A DNA stretch of 64,000 nucleotides from Mauremys mutica (Eukaryota; Chordata; Testudines; Geoemydidae), in the NCBI RefSeq assembly GCF_020497125.1, contig NC_059073.1, positions 144,717,012-144,781,011 of the forward strand, written 5' to 3'. Below the pieces are notes generated by a model that made no database searches, was not told the DNA's origin, and was given only the letters and a program-made list of their open reading frames with translations. Position 1 is the stretch's first letter; every line of letters starts with the position of its first letter. Shown here one piece after another: positions 22,640-35,400 of the stretch. The position numbers were made by a program, and so were the translations under genes.

Positions 22640-24585
22640 AAAAGTACCCAACCATGAGAATTTTACATAGCTTGTGGAGATTTTATGATGCAGAAAATCA
22701 AATTACTTTAACTCCTAGGTCTTTGCACTTGCCAGCTTTTTTCCATCAGAGTATAAATAATGTCTGACAAGTGTTCATTAAAGAGAAAGTCACCTCACAT
22801 GAGACACCAAACAGTACTCGTGGGGCAACAGTCGCTACTTACCAGGGCTGGAATCACACACCAGTAGCATAGCAGCAAAAAAACCTCTCTATCCCATTGC
22901 TTTGAGGGACTTGGAATAAACAACCCAGTGAAAACATACATGGCAAGAAAGAGACACTATGTATGCACTGGGGCAACTCACACGCTCACGAGATTTTCAA
23001 AAGGAGACTAATGGAGTTTGGCTTCCAACAACCCAGTTAATCCAATGTAATGGAGTGGACAATCAGGCTCAGAGTGGCTAGCAGGAATCAGCTAGCCAAT
23101 AGCTCCTCCATGACTAATATAACTCCACTGGAATCAACCAGCAGAGAGAGCCTGGCTCAGCATAGCCAGCATACCAGGTTCTGAGCATTGTTTGACACCA
23201 ACTGCAACGGGGCATCCATACAAGTTCTGTTTACAGGCCCCACTACTTCAGGTCCACGCATGACAGACCTTAGGAAACCACCTGTCCTTTATTATTAATA
23301 CATGAACTAAAGCATAAAAGTGTTTGACATAATTTGAAGCCTCGTCCCTCCCTTCCCAAAAAGTGGTTTGGGATGGGGGCAGGGGGAACCACACATCAGG
23401 TTTTGTGAATACGGGATTAAGAGGTTTAGACACTCACCTACTGCACATTTACAATGCAACTTTCCAAGTGTTGCCTGATAAAGCAAACTCAATGGTGATG
23501 CTCAACCATAAACAACGTCAGGGCTTCTGAATGTGGTGAGACAAAAGGTCTTTCTACATCATCTGTATCACTTGAGGTCATCCCAGTGCAAACACATAGC
23601 TGAAGGATTATTCTGTGCTGGTCACAAGTCAGGGAGGGTTGGTCAGTTTTCCAAACAATAAATCTAGATCGCCATTGCAAGCGGCCACAGCAAAGAATGA
23701 GTGACCCATGGAGGCTAAAGATTCCACTTCTAGGCAGTGCTAAAGAGGCACCCTGGTGGGCAATGGTGTAGAGGCAGCTTGGCCCGCTACAGCAAAACAA
23801 GTAGTGAGATGTGTATCTTAGTCAGCCTGGAGGCTTTGCAGAGACAATGTGTCTCTGGAAAAACTCTCCTCCTACTCAGAAGAGGATTTCGCTTCCTGTT
23901 CCTTGCATGGTTTGTGTCATCCATTTGGTATAGAAGCAGCAAATTTCAGTGCAGACCAGGACAACTGGGATTCTTACATCTTCCTCTGAAGCATCTCATA
24001 TTGGCAGCTGGCAGAGGCAGGATTCTGGATTAGCTGGACCTCGGGCTGATCCAATCTGGCAATTCTTATTCTCCAAACAATATGCAGATAACAGGCTAAA
24101 ATTCTCTGCTAGTATAAATTGGCACAGTTCTACTGAAGTCAGTGGAGATGCACTAGTTTACACCAATAAAAAACTGACCCAATTGAAGTATCCTAACGTG
24201 GTTTAGATCTATAGCTACACAACCACTGAAATGCAGCCAACGCTGGGGAGGAGGTGGTAGCTGCTGCATACAGCATGCGGTGTAAATGTTGGGGGCAGAA
24301 CATATGTTAGTGACAGAGCAATGCCCAACTCGTATGAAAAGTGTAATGGGCTCTGTCAGAGCAGAACCACAGTTTTCAAAGGTTTCCTTTAAACACCGCA
24401 AGTTGCACATATCTCAGTTTATCTTCCTCGGAAAGGTTGAGTTGATTCTGTTCAGATTCCAACCTACAGTTCCAGGGAGTGTAAGTATTTGATACCTGTA
24501 ACGTCCTCTTACAGAGCGGTCACCAGAATTAGTCTGATCAGTACCACAGAGGGTGCAGTAAGTTAGATATAAATACCAAGCAGTC
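22640..24585. other. Intergenic interval, no gene seen
   Basis: This is AT-moderate sequence with short unsupported open frames and one decayed hairpin-type fragment at about 24095-24180. Nothing else is recognisable. Confidence 0.45.
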
Positions 24586-24589
24586 TGTT

Positions 24590-24790
24590 CACAAAATGGT
24601 TAGAGGACAGAGTCAGGATACCTAGGTTCCTATATGCCACTCTGCCATTGACTCATTGGGGTACCTTCAGCTAGTCATTTCACCTCCTCGTACCTCAGTT
24701 TCCTCATCTGTAATATGGGGACTGTAGACCACTGAGATCCAGGGCTGAAGAGTGCTATGAAAATGCAAAGTATGATAAGAAAGGCTGCTT
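24590..24790 (+). mobile_element. MIR-like SINE
   Basis: It runs from 'ggacagagtcaggataccta' through 'cactctgccattgactcatt' to 'cctcagtttcctcatctgta', the well-known conserved MIR middle segment, then 'gggctgaagagtgctatgaa'. The copy is fairly complete. Confidence 0.75.
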
Positions 24791-24799
24791 TCAGGATTA

Positions 24800-27747
24800 A
24801 GAAATACAGCAAGATGTATGCACATCGATCCCTAGGAAAGGGCATTTAATTAACCATATTCTACAGAAAGAAGGTGACTGTGTAACTAGGGAAGAGAAGA
24901 AAATCTGTTAGAACCAAAGAACTATGTTGTGTTGAAATTACAAAATGCAAACTTATGTTCTGCTTTCTGATAATAGCAGCAGCACAGCTGAGATCTAAAA
25001 CCACATGGGAGACAAAAGACAGCTTTCTTGGCAGGTGATTTTTTGATGCAGAATTCCTATTACTAAGTAACTGATTAAGAATACACATTAGGGGTAATAC
25101 TCAGCTATAGTTATTTAAAAGCAAGTCTGAAAATTGCCCACCCTGGGAACACTGGCTTCTTTGTTTCCCTATTTGCTACGACCTCGCCATGCATAAAAAA
25201 AACCAACCCATTTGTTTTACAGCCCTTGCAACTATCTGAGTATCCATGCTTTTTATTATTCCTAGCAAATAAGCAATTTAGAGCACAGTTTAAAATAAAC
25301 AAACTGAATCAGGAAACAGGAGCTTGGAGGTCAGGCGCCATCTAGTGTCCCACTTCAGACTGTAACAGGCACTGATGGCCTGATGGGAAGCCAACTGGGA
25401 GTTGCAGAGGCCAGTGCCCACTACAGAAGCAAAGGGAAAGAAGATAGATGACTTGTTTAATGAGCTCAGCACCCAGTGTGCTGGGCACTTCTGAATATCT
25501 AACTTAGAGTGACTGGCCCAAAAAAAAAATCAGACAATGGGTCTGACACAGGCCTCCCAGTCCACTTCTTTAGCCACAAGACGATCCTGCCAATAATCAC
25601 TAGTCATCCCCAACACTGATTTGCATGACCGATGCAATTCACCACCACACAGCTCCTTTAACTGCAGGACAGCCAAAACATGGACAAGACCGCTGAAAAG
25701 TAATATACTTTTTAATTTAACACAAGCTAAATAAATACACAGAATTTTCCTTCAGAATTTAACCTGTCCACCAAATTTACATTATGAGGTGTCTGTTCCT
25801 CAAATATTCACCCTGCAGACATCTAGAGACATGTATTTATGTTCCCCTTGGAGCACAAGGTGATATCTAGATAAGTTTGTACAGTTTACTATTTACCTTT
25901 AGACTAAACAGGTCTAAAACTAAACTACATATACAGATTTGCTTGATTTTAGTTCTTCTTGGTCATAGGAACTGCTGAGTGTTGCAATGTAACCTAACAA
26001 CAGTAACGTGTAGGTCTACAACTTAAAAGTGACCAGACAATCATTTCACAAAATTCCCTCTGATTCACCAGCAGGTAAACTCCTGACCCGACTGAAGTCA
26101 GCAGGAGTCTTACGACTGACTTCAATGGGACCAGGATTTCATGCAATACACAATGGCCCCACAAGAGCTTGATTACGAAGGGCATCTCAGCACACACACA
26201 GTTGGAAAGATCTTTGCTACTGTCTTAACAAGGCCATATTTCTCTCTGGTATTTCAAAACTGCCTGTCTTAAGACCATTCCTGCTTCTCCTTTGTCTCTT
26301 CATGTTTATTGAAGACTTATTGGTCTTATGAGGCTTTATGGTCTTAGAGGGACATGCTGCACCTTCTAACAAATCCATTCAGGTATGTTTCAGCAAGGAA
26401 AGGTAAGTGGGAGCTAGATGGACAAAGCCAAATTTGTGCACCACTGAACTCATTGCATTTCAGATCAGATTTTCAAAAGGAACTTAAGGGAGGCAGGCAG
26501 CTAACTTCCACTGAAATTCATGTCTTTCTTTCTTCTCCCCTTCTTAGCTTCTGCAGTGTCCAGATTACACCCCAGGGTGGACTGCACTAGTGTCAGCCCA
26601 TCCAAGGTGCCAGGTTGAGAGGTAAGGTAAGAGCAGTTTGTCAAACAGCTATCATTTTGCAAGGTATTTTAAGAACAGGATCTGTTTTGCATATTATATG
26701 TATAAATGCCTTTCATCTGAGGATGTCATAAATGCTGAAGAGGCTAAATGACTTGCATGAAGTAACAGAGCACGTCAGTGGGGTTCTGTTACCACCCCCA
26801 CAAGTGATCCTGACTTCCAGTCCCCTATTCTAAATCATTAGGCTTACTTTAAAATGTGAAATATTAAAAACGTTTCAGACAATACATGGTATGCCATTTC
26901 TCTTTTCCTTCCGCCAGGGCTCCAGCAGCAGTCTGGCTGATGAGACGATACTAGGGTAATTCATCATTAGGCCCAAGATATGGAAAACACACCAAGTAAG
27001 TTACAAACTTAATAAGAGAAGCTGGCTTAATATTAAATAAGACTTTGCGTTCTACTGCAATGAGTGGATTAGAAGTGCCAAAAATGGCTATGTTGGGTCT
27101 TATTCTCCACTGACTTGAACGTACCACTTGCACTTGTGCTAAATGAGTCTGAAATGCTGACACTGATTTGGCAGTATATTACATTCACTTTGCACGGGTG
27201 CAGAGCAGTGGTGAATCGGGACCATTGGTTCCTGTAATTCTTTACAACACTCTCATTGGGTGCATTCAGCATGTAATGGAATAGAAGGTTTCTGCAGATC
27301 ACCTTCAGCAATGAAAGGAAAGCAAGGTTGAAATACTTAAGCTGTGGCATAAGTAGAAGGGATTCTTCATAACGTCTAAAATCACTTCTTTCCCCCACTG
27401 ATCATAACACCCTTTGGAAGATCAGAAAATTAATTTTCTGGGGTTCTTAATCTTCTTCTTTCCATTAGACACACATGGGTGTGTTACTATAGGGTTGCTC
27501 ATGGGTGACTGTACATCTTTTCTCCCTCCCTGGAAAAGTAACATTTGGTTTGGAAGAAAAACACAGAATTCAAGTGTAATTCACTAAAATACTTCAGTTA
27601 CACTTTTGGCCTTCCAAGTTTGACACACAGATTTGCTGATTATTTTGTTTGACCTTTTAAATGGCAAGCAGCATTATCAGTTCCAACTGGTCGCAAATAA
27701 ATAAGGAATTCTGGGTTGGTAGTGGAGGGAGATGACAAAGCTTCAGA
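24800..27747. other. 3' flank of DGUOK (possible 3' UTR plus intergenic DNA)
   Basis: This lies downstream of the DGUOK stop codon on the minus strand and must include its 3' UTR, but I cannot place the polyadenylation site with confidence. One AATAAA on the minus strand lies at 26305-26310. A decayed antisense MIR-like piece sits near 26750-26840. No other gene is seen. Confidence 0.45.
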
Positions 27748-27774
27748 TCACAGAGTCTTTATAAAAGCCTTTAC
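27748..27774 (-). CDS. DGUOK: DGUOK exon 7 (last coding exon, 27 nt)
   Basis: After a strong acceptor (polypyrimidine 'ctctttccctcacag') the minus strand reads V-K-A-F-I-K-T-L-stop. This aligns residue by residue with the known C-terminus of mammalian DGUOK (V-N-T-F-V-K-N-L). Codon phase 0 matches the exon 6 end. The coding part is only eight codons plus stop, too short for ORF finders, and the 3' UTR continues to lower coordinates. If exon 6 is not spliced, read-through gives a different 13-residue tail ending at about 29119, so this exon defines the true end. Confidence 0.92.
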   Translation of the reverse strand, partial: VKAFIKTL

Positions 27775-28339
27775 CTGTGAGGGAAAGAGAGCATCTTTTA
27801 TAAAAGTGAAATTTATCAGACTGCACAAAAAGCACGCAACAAAAACCTAAGTAGTTCTACATTTCATTCAAAACAATCTATTTGCTAAGGAGTTATCACA
27901 AGGACTTCAAAGTTAGACTATTTTCTTACGAACACTGATAGAGCAACAAGCTTTAGCAGGTCTTAAAACTTTTGACCTGGAGGGGTCAATGAAGAAGATA
28001 TCACTATTTTCATTGCAGTAGTGCTCAAAGTTCACCATCAAGGTCAAGGCCCCCCATTGTGGCAGGTGCTGTACAAACACACACGAAGATTACAATCAAG
28101 CATACATTTTTTCATATACATTTTAGAGGACAGGCAGTAACACTGCAATGTACTCATACTTAATAAGTCTGTGAAATGTAACTTGTTTATTAGACTCATA
28201 CCTACATGAATGCATTACACATACAATATTGGTAGAATACAATCCCACCAATGTATTCCCTGGGAAAATACCAGCATTTCCCCTCTAGCAAGCCAGCCAC
28301 CACATCAATACAACCCCACAAAAAGAAGAATAATACTAT

Positions 28340-28430
28340 CTTCTGTGTTTGCACAGTGCCTCACGCAATGGATTCCTGGTCCATGACTGTGGCTCCTAGG
28401 TACTTATCACAATATAAATAGTAATAATAA
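28340..28430 (+). mobile_element. MIR-like SINE 3' segment
   Basis: 'tttgcacagtgcctcacgca' followed by 'ggctcctaggtacttatcac' and an AT-rich '(taa)n' tail is the 3' end of the family also seen at 16200. Confidence 0.6.
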
Positions 28431-29160
28431 AAATGGACAAACATTATCCTGCTCTTAAACAAACAAACCTCCACTATGGACTTCTTGGCAGAATTCACAG
28501 TGTATTTTCACTGATCAGAGAAGTAATATTGTCATCCTCTATTTATTCAGGCTCCTCAAGGATGAGAGAAGCTATAGGTTTTAAAATCTATTCAGAGGGA
28601 TCATTTTTCTCCAGTACTGAAATACAGTACCTCTGGGGTGAAACCCGTCAGCTGTTTAACAGCTTACAAAAATGCTATGGTTTAGGGTAGGAAACTGGAA
28701 AATCATATCCAACAGCAACTTCAGTGGGAATTTACACAGATAGCATGTTATTACCTGATATGGCACTTGGCCAAGAGGTGAAAACTATGCCTTTCAAGAA
28801 GTGTGACACTGAAGATCTCACAGCAATCAGGCCTTTAGTTTGTCTTATCTATAAGTCATCACCTCTAGCAGCACAGCATCTCTTAATACCAAGCCAGGAT
28901 GCTGGAGACAGTAGCTAGCATACATACACAGCACCTGGAGATCTCTTGTCCAATTGCGGACCCCGCCTGACTGATTAGCTTGTGGGATGAAACTGGATCA
29001 GAGTATAAGGTGATATTGCTGCAGGAACAGTCCAAGCTGATAGGACGGTACATAACAGATGGTTATTAGAAGGAAGAAAATATTCCTCATTCTCACACAA
29101 CACGTCTAATTCTGCATTTTACATGAATAGCAAAAATGAGCTGGTATCAACACTGCTTAC

Positions 29161-29260
29161 CTTCCTCATGAGCTCTTCTTGTTCTGCTGGGTCATCCTCA
29201 AAATCATGATTGACATTAAGCACAAGGACTGGAGCATTCCTTAGGTTTTCAAAGTGGACC
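29161..29260 (-). CDS. DGUOK: DGUOK exon 6
   Basis: This exon encodes the C-terminal beta strand and helix of the kinase: VHFENLRNAPVLVLNVNHDF followed by an acidic stretch and EELMRK. It starts at the third base of a lysine codon split with exon 5 (acceptor 'ttttcttcag') and ends in phase 0 at a consensus donor AAG|GTAAGC. 'PVLVLNVN' matches the conserved 'PVLVLDVN' of vertebrate deoxynucleoside kinases. The aspartate commonly found is asparagine here, a mild substitution. Confidence 0.95.
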
Positions 29261-29694
29261 CTGAAGAAAACAACAAGAGAACTAAACAATAGGCTTATTA
29301 GTGTACCTCTGGGGAGAAGTAAGAGACAATATGCCCAGACACAAGACAGATGTATCACACCACTGCTTCAACGTAAGTGTATTTTATCATAAGAAGGATG
29401 TCTGCTGCATATAGAATTTCACCATCATTTAAAAAAAAAAAAAAGACTCCTCCAGCTGCACAGAACAAGTCCCTTCCCTCCTGCCCCATCAAAAGAGAAG
29501 ATTTCCAAGCAAAGGGCTTGATGCTGAGAGATGCCTGGAACCCTACACACCCTGTTTGGATTCCAAGATTCAGTAAACTACCAGCACATTATACAAGCAA
29601 AACCCAAGGTAAGAGTATGGAAGGGAAGGGGTCACCTTAGATTTTCATGAGGTAGATGAGCTTTCTCCCTCTTCTGAATTGTGTTATACCCTTT

Positions 29695-29830
29695 GGTATC
29701 TGGGAAGATAACATGCCTAATAGAGCAGAGGACTGGAACCCCGAACCCTTGGGTTCTATCACTGTTTGGCTGTGATACCTTGGGCAAGTCACTTCATTTC
29801 TGTGACCCTGCTGTGTGGTAGGAAGAGTGA
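29695..29830 (+). mobile_element. MIR-like SINE fragment
   Basis: 'agagcagaggactggaaccc' and 'ttgggcaagtcacttcattt' are the sense head and middle of the SINE. Confidence 0.6.
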
Positions 29831-30287
29831 TGGAATGAGTAGTCAGTGGAGAAGCCCCAGAGACAGCAGCCCCTTGACTATCTGACTGTAGTTGGGTTAG
29901 AGTGGTCTCTGGGAAGGAACTACAGGATTTGGTGTGATGGAGAGAAGCACAAGTAACAAAGGAGAGCCTACTGCTGAAAGGGACGAGCCTGCTGAAATGT
30001 CCTTAGAAGACTGTGTTTGGTGTCATTAAGATTGATGGCAGAAAGCTGGCTGGGTAATGGGAGGACTAAGCGAGGGATGAAGAAGGGTGGTGGACAGCTG
30101 GAGGCATCAGGGAGGGGATCTCTAGGGTTGGGAAAGGGTACCAGATTATACAGGCAGGATGGTGGTAGGGAGCTAAGCCAGAAACTAAAACAGGCACCTT
30201 TGCACAGCAGAAGACATATTATTCACCCATTTAAAGAGCCAGGCTTGCATGGCCGAGAATCTGGAAGCCATTTCTATTGTCACTTAC

Positions 30288-30403
30288 TTCGTGGTTTTCT
30301 TTACTAGCCAGTTTTCATGCTGTGTGTGAAGCTGCTCCAGATATTCCAGCTGGATCGCCTTCTCCTCAGGCCTCCCCCTTCGGTGCAACCGCTCCAGACA
30401 TTT
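30288..30403 (-). CDS. DGUOK: DGUOK exon 5 (LID region)
   Basis: It encodes 38 full codons and two bases of a lysine codon. [15 protein letters not shown] contains the arginine-rich LID loop (R-x-R-x-E-E pattern) that closes over the phosphate donor in this kinase family. It is followed by the helix [20 protein letters not shown]. The acceptor is 'cctcccttcag' and the donor AA|GTAAGTG. The 'LEYLEQLH' signature is shared by DGUOK, DCK and TK2 family members; the 'ENWL' and 'KKTTK' end is closest to DGUOK. Confidence 0.95.
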
Positions 30404-31064
30404 CTGAAGGGAGGAAATGACAGCTCCTCCATTAGCATGACGCACTCATTTACCCCACAGGACTCAATGAGGTCTGCTTTGCAAACTCAACCACACTTGG
30501 ATGGGGCACTTCAGACAACAGCAGGAGTTCAAACTCAGCATTAGGCAGCTGGAAAAGGATACAGCCACACAAAGTAGGGATGGCTTCACACGACAGACAA
30601 GTCACAATGCCTGTCTAGGGCCAGACATTTAGTGGGTGTGTAAGGATTTGACCTTTCATCCACTGGAGGGAGTCAATGGCAAAACTCCATTAACTTCACT
30701 ACAAGCACAACTGGGCCCCATACTTGGAATGTTTACACACACCCCCGCCCAGTGCTAGAAGGGCAGCAACTTGTGTCAGTGTTGACAGATACAGCTCTGG
30801 AAGAAGTTGAATCCAGCCATCATCAGGAAGAGCCAACATGATGCACAGAGAGGAAGCCCCGAGAGCAGCCATCCATACATAAAAGCAGTCTATATTCCCC
30901 CAACCCTCAAAGTAGTTTCCCAAACACTGGGGCTAAGCCTTTAAAAAACAAGAGCAAGGAGTAGCTGTTTGGAACTAAGGCTGCACAGTGAGCACTACGT
31001 AACAGAAGGAACTGATTTTCCCTCTGGGTTACAGAATAAGTTCTTAGAAGAAAATGGCCCTCAC

Positions 31065-31335
31065 TGGAGAAGCAATGTGGTCCGGCTCACAGAGCCCTGG
31101 ATTAGCACTTAAGAGATTTGGGTTCTATTCCTGATTCTGCTGCTGATTTGCTGTGCAAGCTCAGCCAAGTAACTGGATTCTTTGTGCCTTGGTTTCCCCT
31201 CCCACCCTTTGTTTTGTCTGCTTAGTCTCTTTTCTGAAGAACTTGCACTGTCTCTCACTATGTATACATATAGTGCCTTGAACACTGGGGCCTCAATCTT
31301 GATCAGGGCTTCCAGGACCTACCACAATACAACTA
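31065..31335 (+). mobile_element. Near full-length MIR-like SINE
   Basis: Head, middle and tail are all present: 'agagccctggattagcactt', 'ggttctattcctgattctgc', 'tttgtgccttggtttcccct', 'actatgtatacatatagtgc' and the end 'ccaggacctaccacaatac'. This copy shows the full architecture from which the other fragments can be aligned. Confidence 0.7.
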
Positions 31336-31425
31336 GTGACTGACCTCAACTACTCACTGCTTTCCTGCCTTGAGCAGTTGCAAACTGTGTCAAGACCCTT
31401 ACATTGAAAGCTCAGAGCAGTTAGA

Positions 31426-31731
31426 CAGGGGTTGGCAACCTTTCAGAAGTGCTGTGCCGAGTCTTCATTTATTCACTCTGATTTAAGGTCTCGCGTGCCA
31501 GTAATACATTTTAATGTTTTTAGGTCTCTTTCTATAAGTCTAATATATAGCTAAACTATTGTTGTATGTAAAGTAAATAAGGTTTTTAAAATGTTTAAGA
31601 AGCTTCATTTAAAATTAAATTAAAATGCAGAGCCCCCCGGACTGATGGCCAGGACCTGGGTAGTGAGAGTGCCACTGAAAATCAGCTCGCGTGCCGCCTT
31701 CGGCACACGTGCCATAGGTTGCCTACCCCTG
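31426..31731 (-). mobile_element. Non-autonomous hAT element, 306 bp, reverse copy
   Basis: It is the reverse complement of the element at 58537-58842 and 16916-17217, beginning CAGGGGTTGGCAACC and ending GGTTGCCTACCCCTG. The flanking bases (cagttaga, agttagaa) are similar but not an exact duplication. Confidence 0.88.
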
Positions 31732-31904
31732 AGTTAGAAGGTTCTTTACAGAAGGATGTGCCAGAATTATACTAGGACAGGTAAATAAGATGTCTGCACT
31801 AGAGATTCTTGTGATAGCCAAGTCCTTAGGTGTATTGGTTTTTACCCTCTCACATTTCTGGAACCTTTCAGAGACACCTTCCCCACATTAATTGCTGGGC
31901 TATT

Positions 31905-32040
31905 ATCATCATACAGATTGGGAAATGAGGCACAGGGATTAATTGACTTGACCCAAATTACACAGCAAGGCTGGGAGTTGAACCCAGACCTCTTGAGTCC
32001 CAGTCTGTTTCTGATTGGCTATGGTCCAGAGTTCCTTTGC
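31905..32040 (-). mobile_element. MIR-like SINE, antisense
   Basis: The text runs 'gggaaatgaggcacagggat', 'acacagcaaggctgggagtt' and 'cccagacctcttgagtccca', the mirrored MIR order. It ends about 80 bases from DGUOK exon 4. Confidence 0.65.
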
Positions 32041-32120
32041 CTCTCAAGGAAAGCAAGGCCAACCTTCAATGCAGCCACTATAGATGATTTTAGTTAGTTC
32101 CCAGTCATGCTCTCAGTTAC

Positions 32121-32268
32121 CTCTGGAGTTGCCTGGAGATACAGAAAGCCATGCAGAGCAGTTCGATCCCCAAACTCTTGTAGGAGGAAGGTGTGCAAGT
32201 CCTGGTAAATGGTCCATTCGATCTCAGTGAGGTGGCCAAGCTCAAAGAGATTCTTAGCAAAGATGTAC
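32121..32268 (-). CDS. DGUOK: DGUOK exon 4
   Basis: This exon completes the ERS...DR region (arginine codon split AG|G with exon 3) and encodes [34 protein letters not shown] and [12 protein letters not shown]. In the family this region carries the helix that contacts the nucleoside and the 'GFLYLQA' strand leading to the LID. The acceptor is 'ccttccctag' and the donor GAG|GTAACT. Length (49 codons plus one base) equals the human exon as I recall it. Confidence 0.95.
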
Positions 32269-32474
32269 CTAGGGAAGGAAGGACAAAAGAGAACAGCAAG
32301 TAAATTAAACCTGCCTAAACAAACTCCCTGCAGTTCTAGAATGAGAAAGTGCATTTTAACTGTGGTAAGATCCATAATGTGCACAGACACATAGGAAGAC
32401 ACAGCCCCTGCTCCAAGAGGTCATGTCGACAGCATAGATTTAACACAGACATTTCAGTACCCAGAGAACCAGAC

Positions 32475-35400
32475 TGCTGGCACTAAACATTAAAAAGGTT
32501 GTAGAGCAGTTTTTAAACTAGGAGATGGGGGAAAGCCGACTGCTGCAGAGGTGCGTGTGGATCGGACACAGACTTCTCTTAGGGGAGAGTCTGATGATAG
32601 AGAATCTCCAGGTTATAGTCAGGAGCAGAGGAATGAGAAGTATAATGTAAGGGCCGGATCAGATGACAAACAGTCACATAAAAAAGAATCTGGCACATCA
32701 GAAAAAGGCAGGCTAATAAACAGGGACAAGTTTTTAAAGTGCTTGTACACAAATGCCAGAAGTCTAAATAATAAGATGGGTGAACTAGAGTGCCTTGTGA
32801 TAAAGGAGGATATAGATATAATAGGCATCACAGAAACCTGGTGGACTGAGACCAATCAATGGGACACAATCATTCCGGGGTACAAAATATATCGGAAGGA
32901 CAGAACAGGCCATGCAGGGGGAGGAGTGGCACTATATGTTAAAGAAAGTGTAGATTCAAATGAAGTAAAAATCTTAAGCGAATCCACAGGTTCCATAGAG
33001 TCTCTCTGGATAGAAATTTCATGCTCTAGTAAAAATATAACAGTAGGGATCTATTATCGACCACCTGACCAGGACAGTAATAGTGATGATGAAATGCTAA
33101 GGGAAATTAGAGAGGCTATCAAAATTAAGAACCCAATAATAGTGGGGGATTTCAATTATCCCCATATTGACTGGGAACATTTCACTTCAGGACGAAATGC
33201 AGAGATAAAATTTCTCGATACTTTAAATGACTGCTTCATGGAGCAGCTGGTACGGGAACCCACAAGGGGAGAGGCGACTCTAGATTTAATCCTGAGTGGA
33301 GCGCAGGAGCTGGTCCAAGAGGTAACTATAGCAGGACCGCTTGGAAATAGTGACCATAATACAATAGCATTCAACATCCCTGTGGTGGGAAGAACATCTC
33401 AACTGCCCAACACTGTGGCCTTTAATTTCAAAAGGGGGAACTATACAAAAATGAGGGGGTTAGTTAGACAAAAGTTAAAAGGTACAGTGACTAAAGTGAA
33501 ATCCCTGCAAGTTGCGTGGGCCCTTTTTAAAGACACCATAATAGAGGCCCAACTTCAATGTATACCCCAAATTAAGAAAAACAGTAAAAGAACTAAAAAA
33601 GAGCCACCGTGGCTTAACAACCATGTAAAAGAAGCAGTGAGAGATAAAAAGACTTCCTTTAAAAAGTGGAAGTCAAATCCCAGTGAGGCAAATAGAAAGG
33701 AGCACAAACACTGCCAACTTAAGTGCAAGAGTGTAATAAGAAAAGCCAAAGAGGAGTTTGAAGAACGGCTAGCCATAAACTCCAAAGGTAATAACAAAAT
33801 GTTTTTTAAGTACATCAGAAGCAGGAAGCCTGCTAAACAACCAGTGGGGCCCCTTGACGATGAAAATACAAAAGGAGCGCTTAAAGATGATAAAGTCATT
33901 GCGGAGAAACTAAATGGATTCTTTGCTTCAGTCTTCACGGCTGAGGATGTTAGGGAGATTCCCAGACCTGAGCTGGCTTTTGTAGGTGACAAATCTGAGG
34001 AACTGTCACAGATTGAAGTGTCACTAGAGGAGGTTTTGGAATTAATTGATAAACTCAACATTAACAAGTCACCGGGACCAGATGGCATTCACCCAAGAGT
34101 TCTGAAAGAACTCAAATGTGAAGTTGCGGAACTATTAACTAAGGTTTGTAACCTGTCCTTTAAATCGGCTTCGGTACCCAATGACTGGAAGTTAGCTAAT
34201 GTAACGCCAATATTTAAAAAGGGCTCTAGGGGTGATCCTGGCAATTACAGACCGGTAAGTCTAACGTCGGTACCGGGCAAATTAGTTGAAACAATAGTAA
34301 AGAATAAAATTGTCAGACACATAGAAAAACATAAACTCTTGAGCAATAGTCAACATGGTTTCTGTAAAGGGAAATCGTGTCTTACTAATCTATTAGAATT
34401 CTTTGAAGGGGTCAACAAACATGTGGACAAGGGGGATCCGGTGGACATAGTGTACTTAGATTTCCAGAAAGCCTTTGACAAGGTCCCTCACCAAAGGCTC
34501 TTACGTAAATTAAGCTGTCATGGGATAAAAGGAAAGGTCCTTTCATGGATTGAGAACTGGTTAAAGGACAGGGAACAAAGGGTAGGAATTAATGGTAAAT
34601 TCTCAGAATGGAGAGGGGTAACTAGTGGTGTTCCCCAAGGGTCAGTCCTAGGACCAATCCTATTCAATTTATTCATAAATGATCTGGAGAAAGGGGTAAA
34701 CAGTGAGGTGGCAAAGTTTGCAGATGACACTAAACTACTCAAGATAGTTAAGACCAAAGCAGATTGTGAAGAACTTCAAAAAGATCTCACAAAACTAAGT
34801 GATTGGGCAACAAAATGGCAAATGAAATTTAATGTGGATAAATGTAAAGTAATGCACATTGGAAAAAATAACCCCAACTATACATACAACATGATGGGGG
34901 CTAATTTAGCTACAACGAGTCAGGAAAAAGATCTTGGAGTTATCGTGGATAGTTCTCTGAAGATGTCCACGCAGTGTGCAGAGGCGGTCAAAAAAAGCAA
35001 ACAGGATGTTAGGAATCATTAAAAAGGGGATAGAGAATAAGACTGAGAATATATTATTGCCCTTATATAAATCCATGGTACGCCCACATCTCGAATACTG
35101 TGTACAGATGTGGTCTCCTCACCTCAAAAAAGATATTCTAGCACTAGAAAAGGTTCAGAAAAGAGCAACTAAAATGATTAGGGGTTTAGAGAGGGTTACA
35201 TATGAGGAAAGATTAAAGAGGCTAGGACTCTTCAGTTTGGAAAAGAGGAGACTAAGGGGGGACATGATAGAGGTATATAAAATCATGAGTGATGTTGAGA
35301 AAGTGGATAAGGAAAAGTTATTTACTTATTCCCATAATACAAGAACTAGGGGTCACCAAATGAAATTAATAGGCAGCAGGTTTAAAACAAATAAAAGGAA

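Noticed and set aside
24153..24410. Possible additional host exons among short open frames in 18-27 kb
   Set aside because: No frame shows conserved motifs together with splice sites. The interval fits an intergenic region between DGUOK and TET3.
27918..27950. Alternative last DGUOK exon reading LVALSVFVRK-stop
   Set aside because: It is in phase and ends in a plausible tail, but its acceptor is weak. The segment at 27748-27774 has a strong acceptor and matches the known C-terminus residue by residue.
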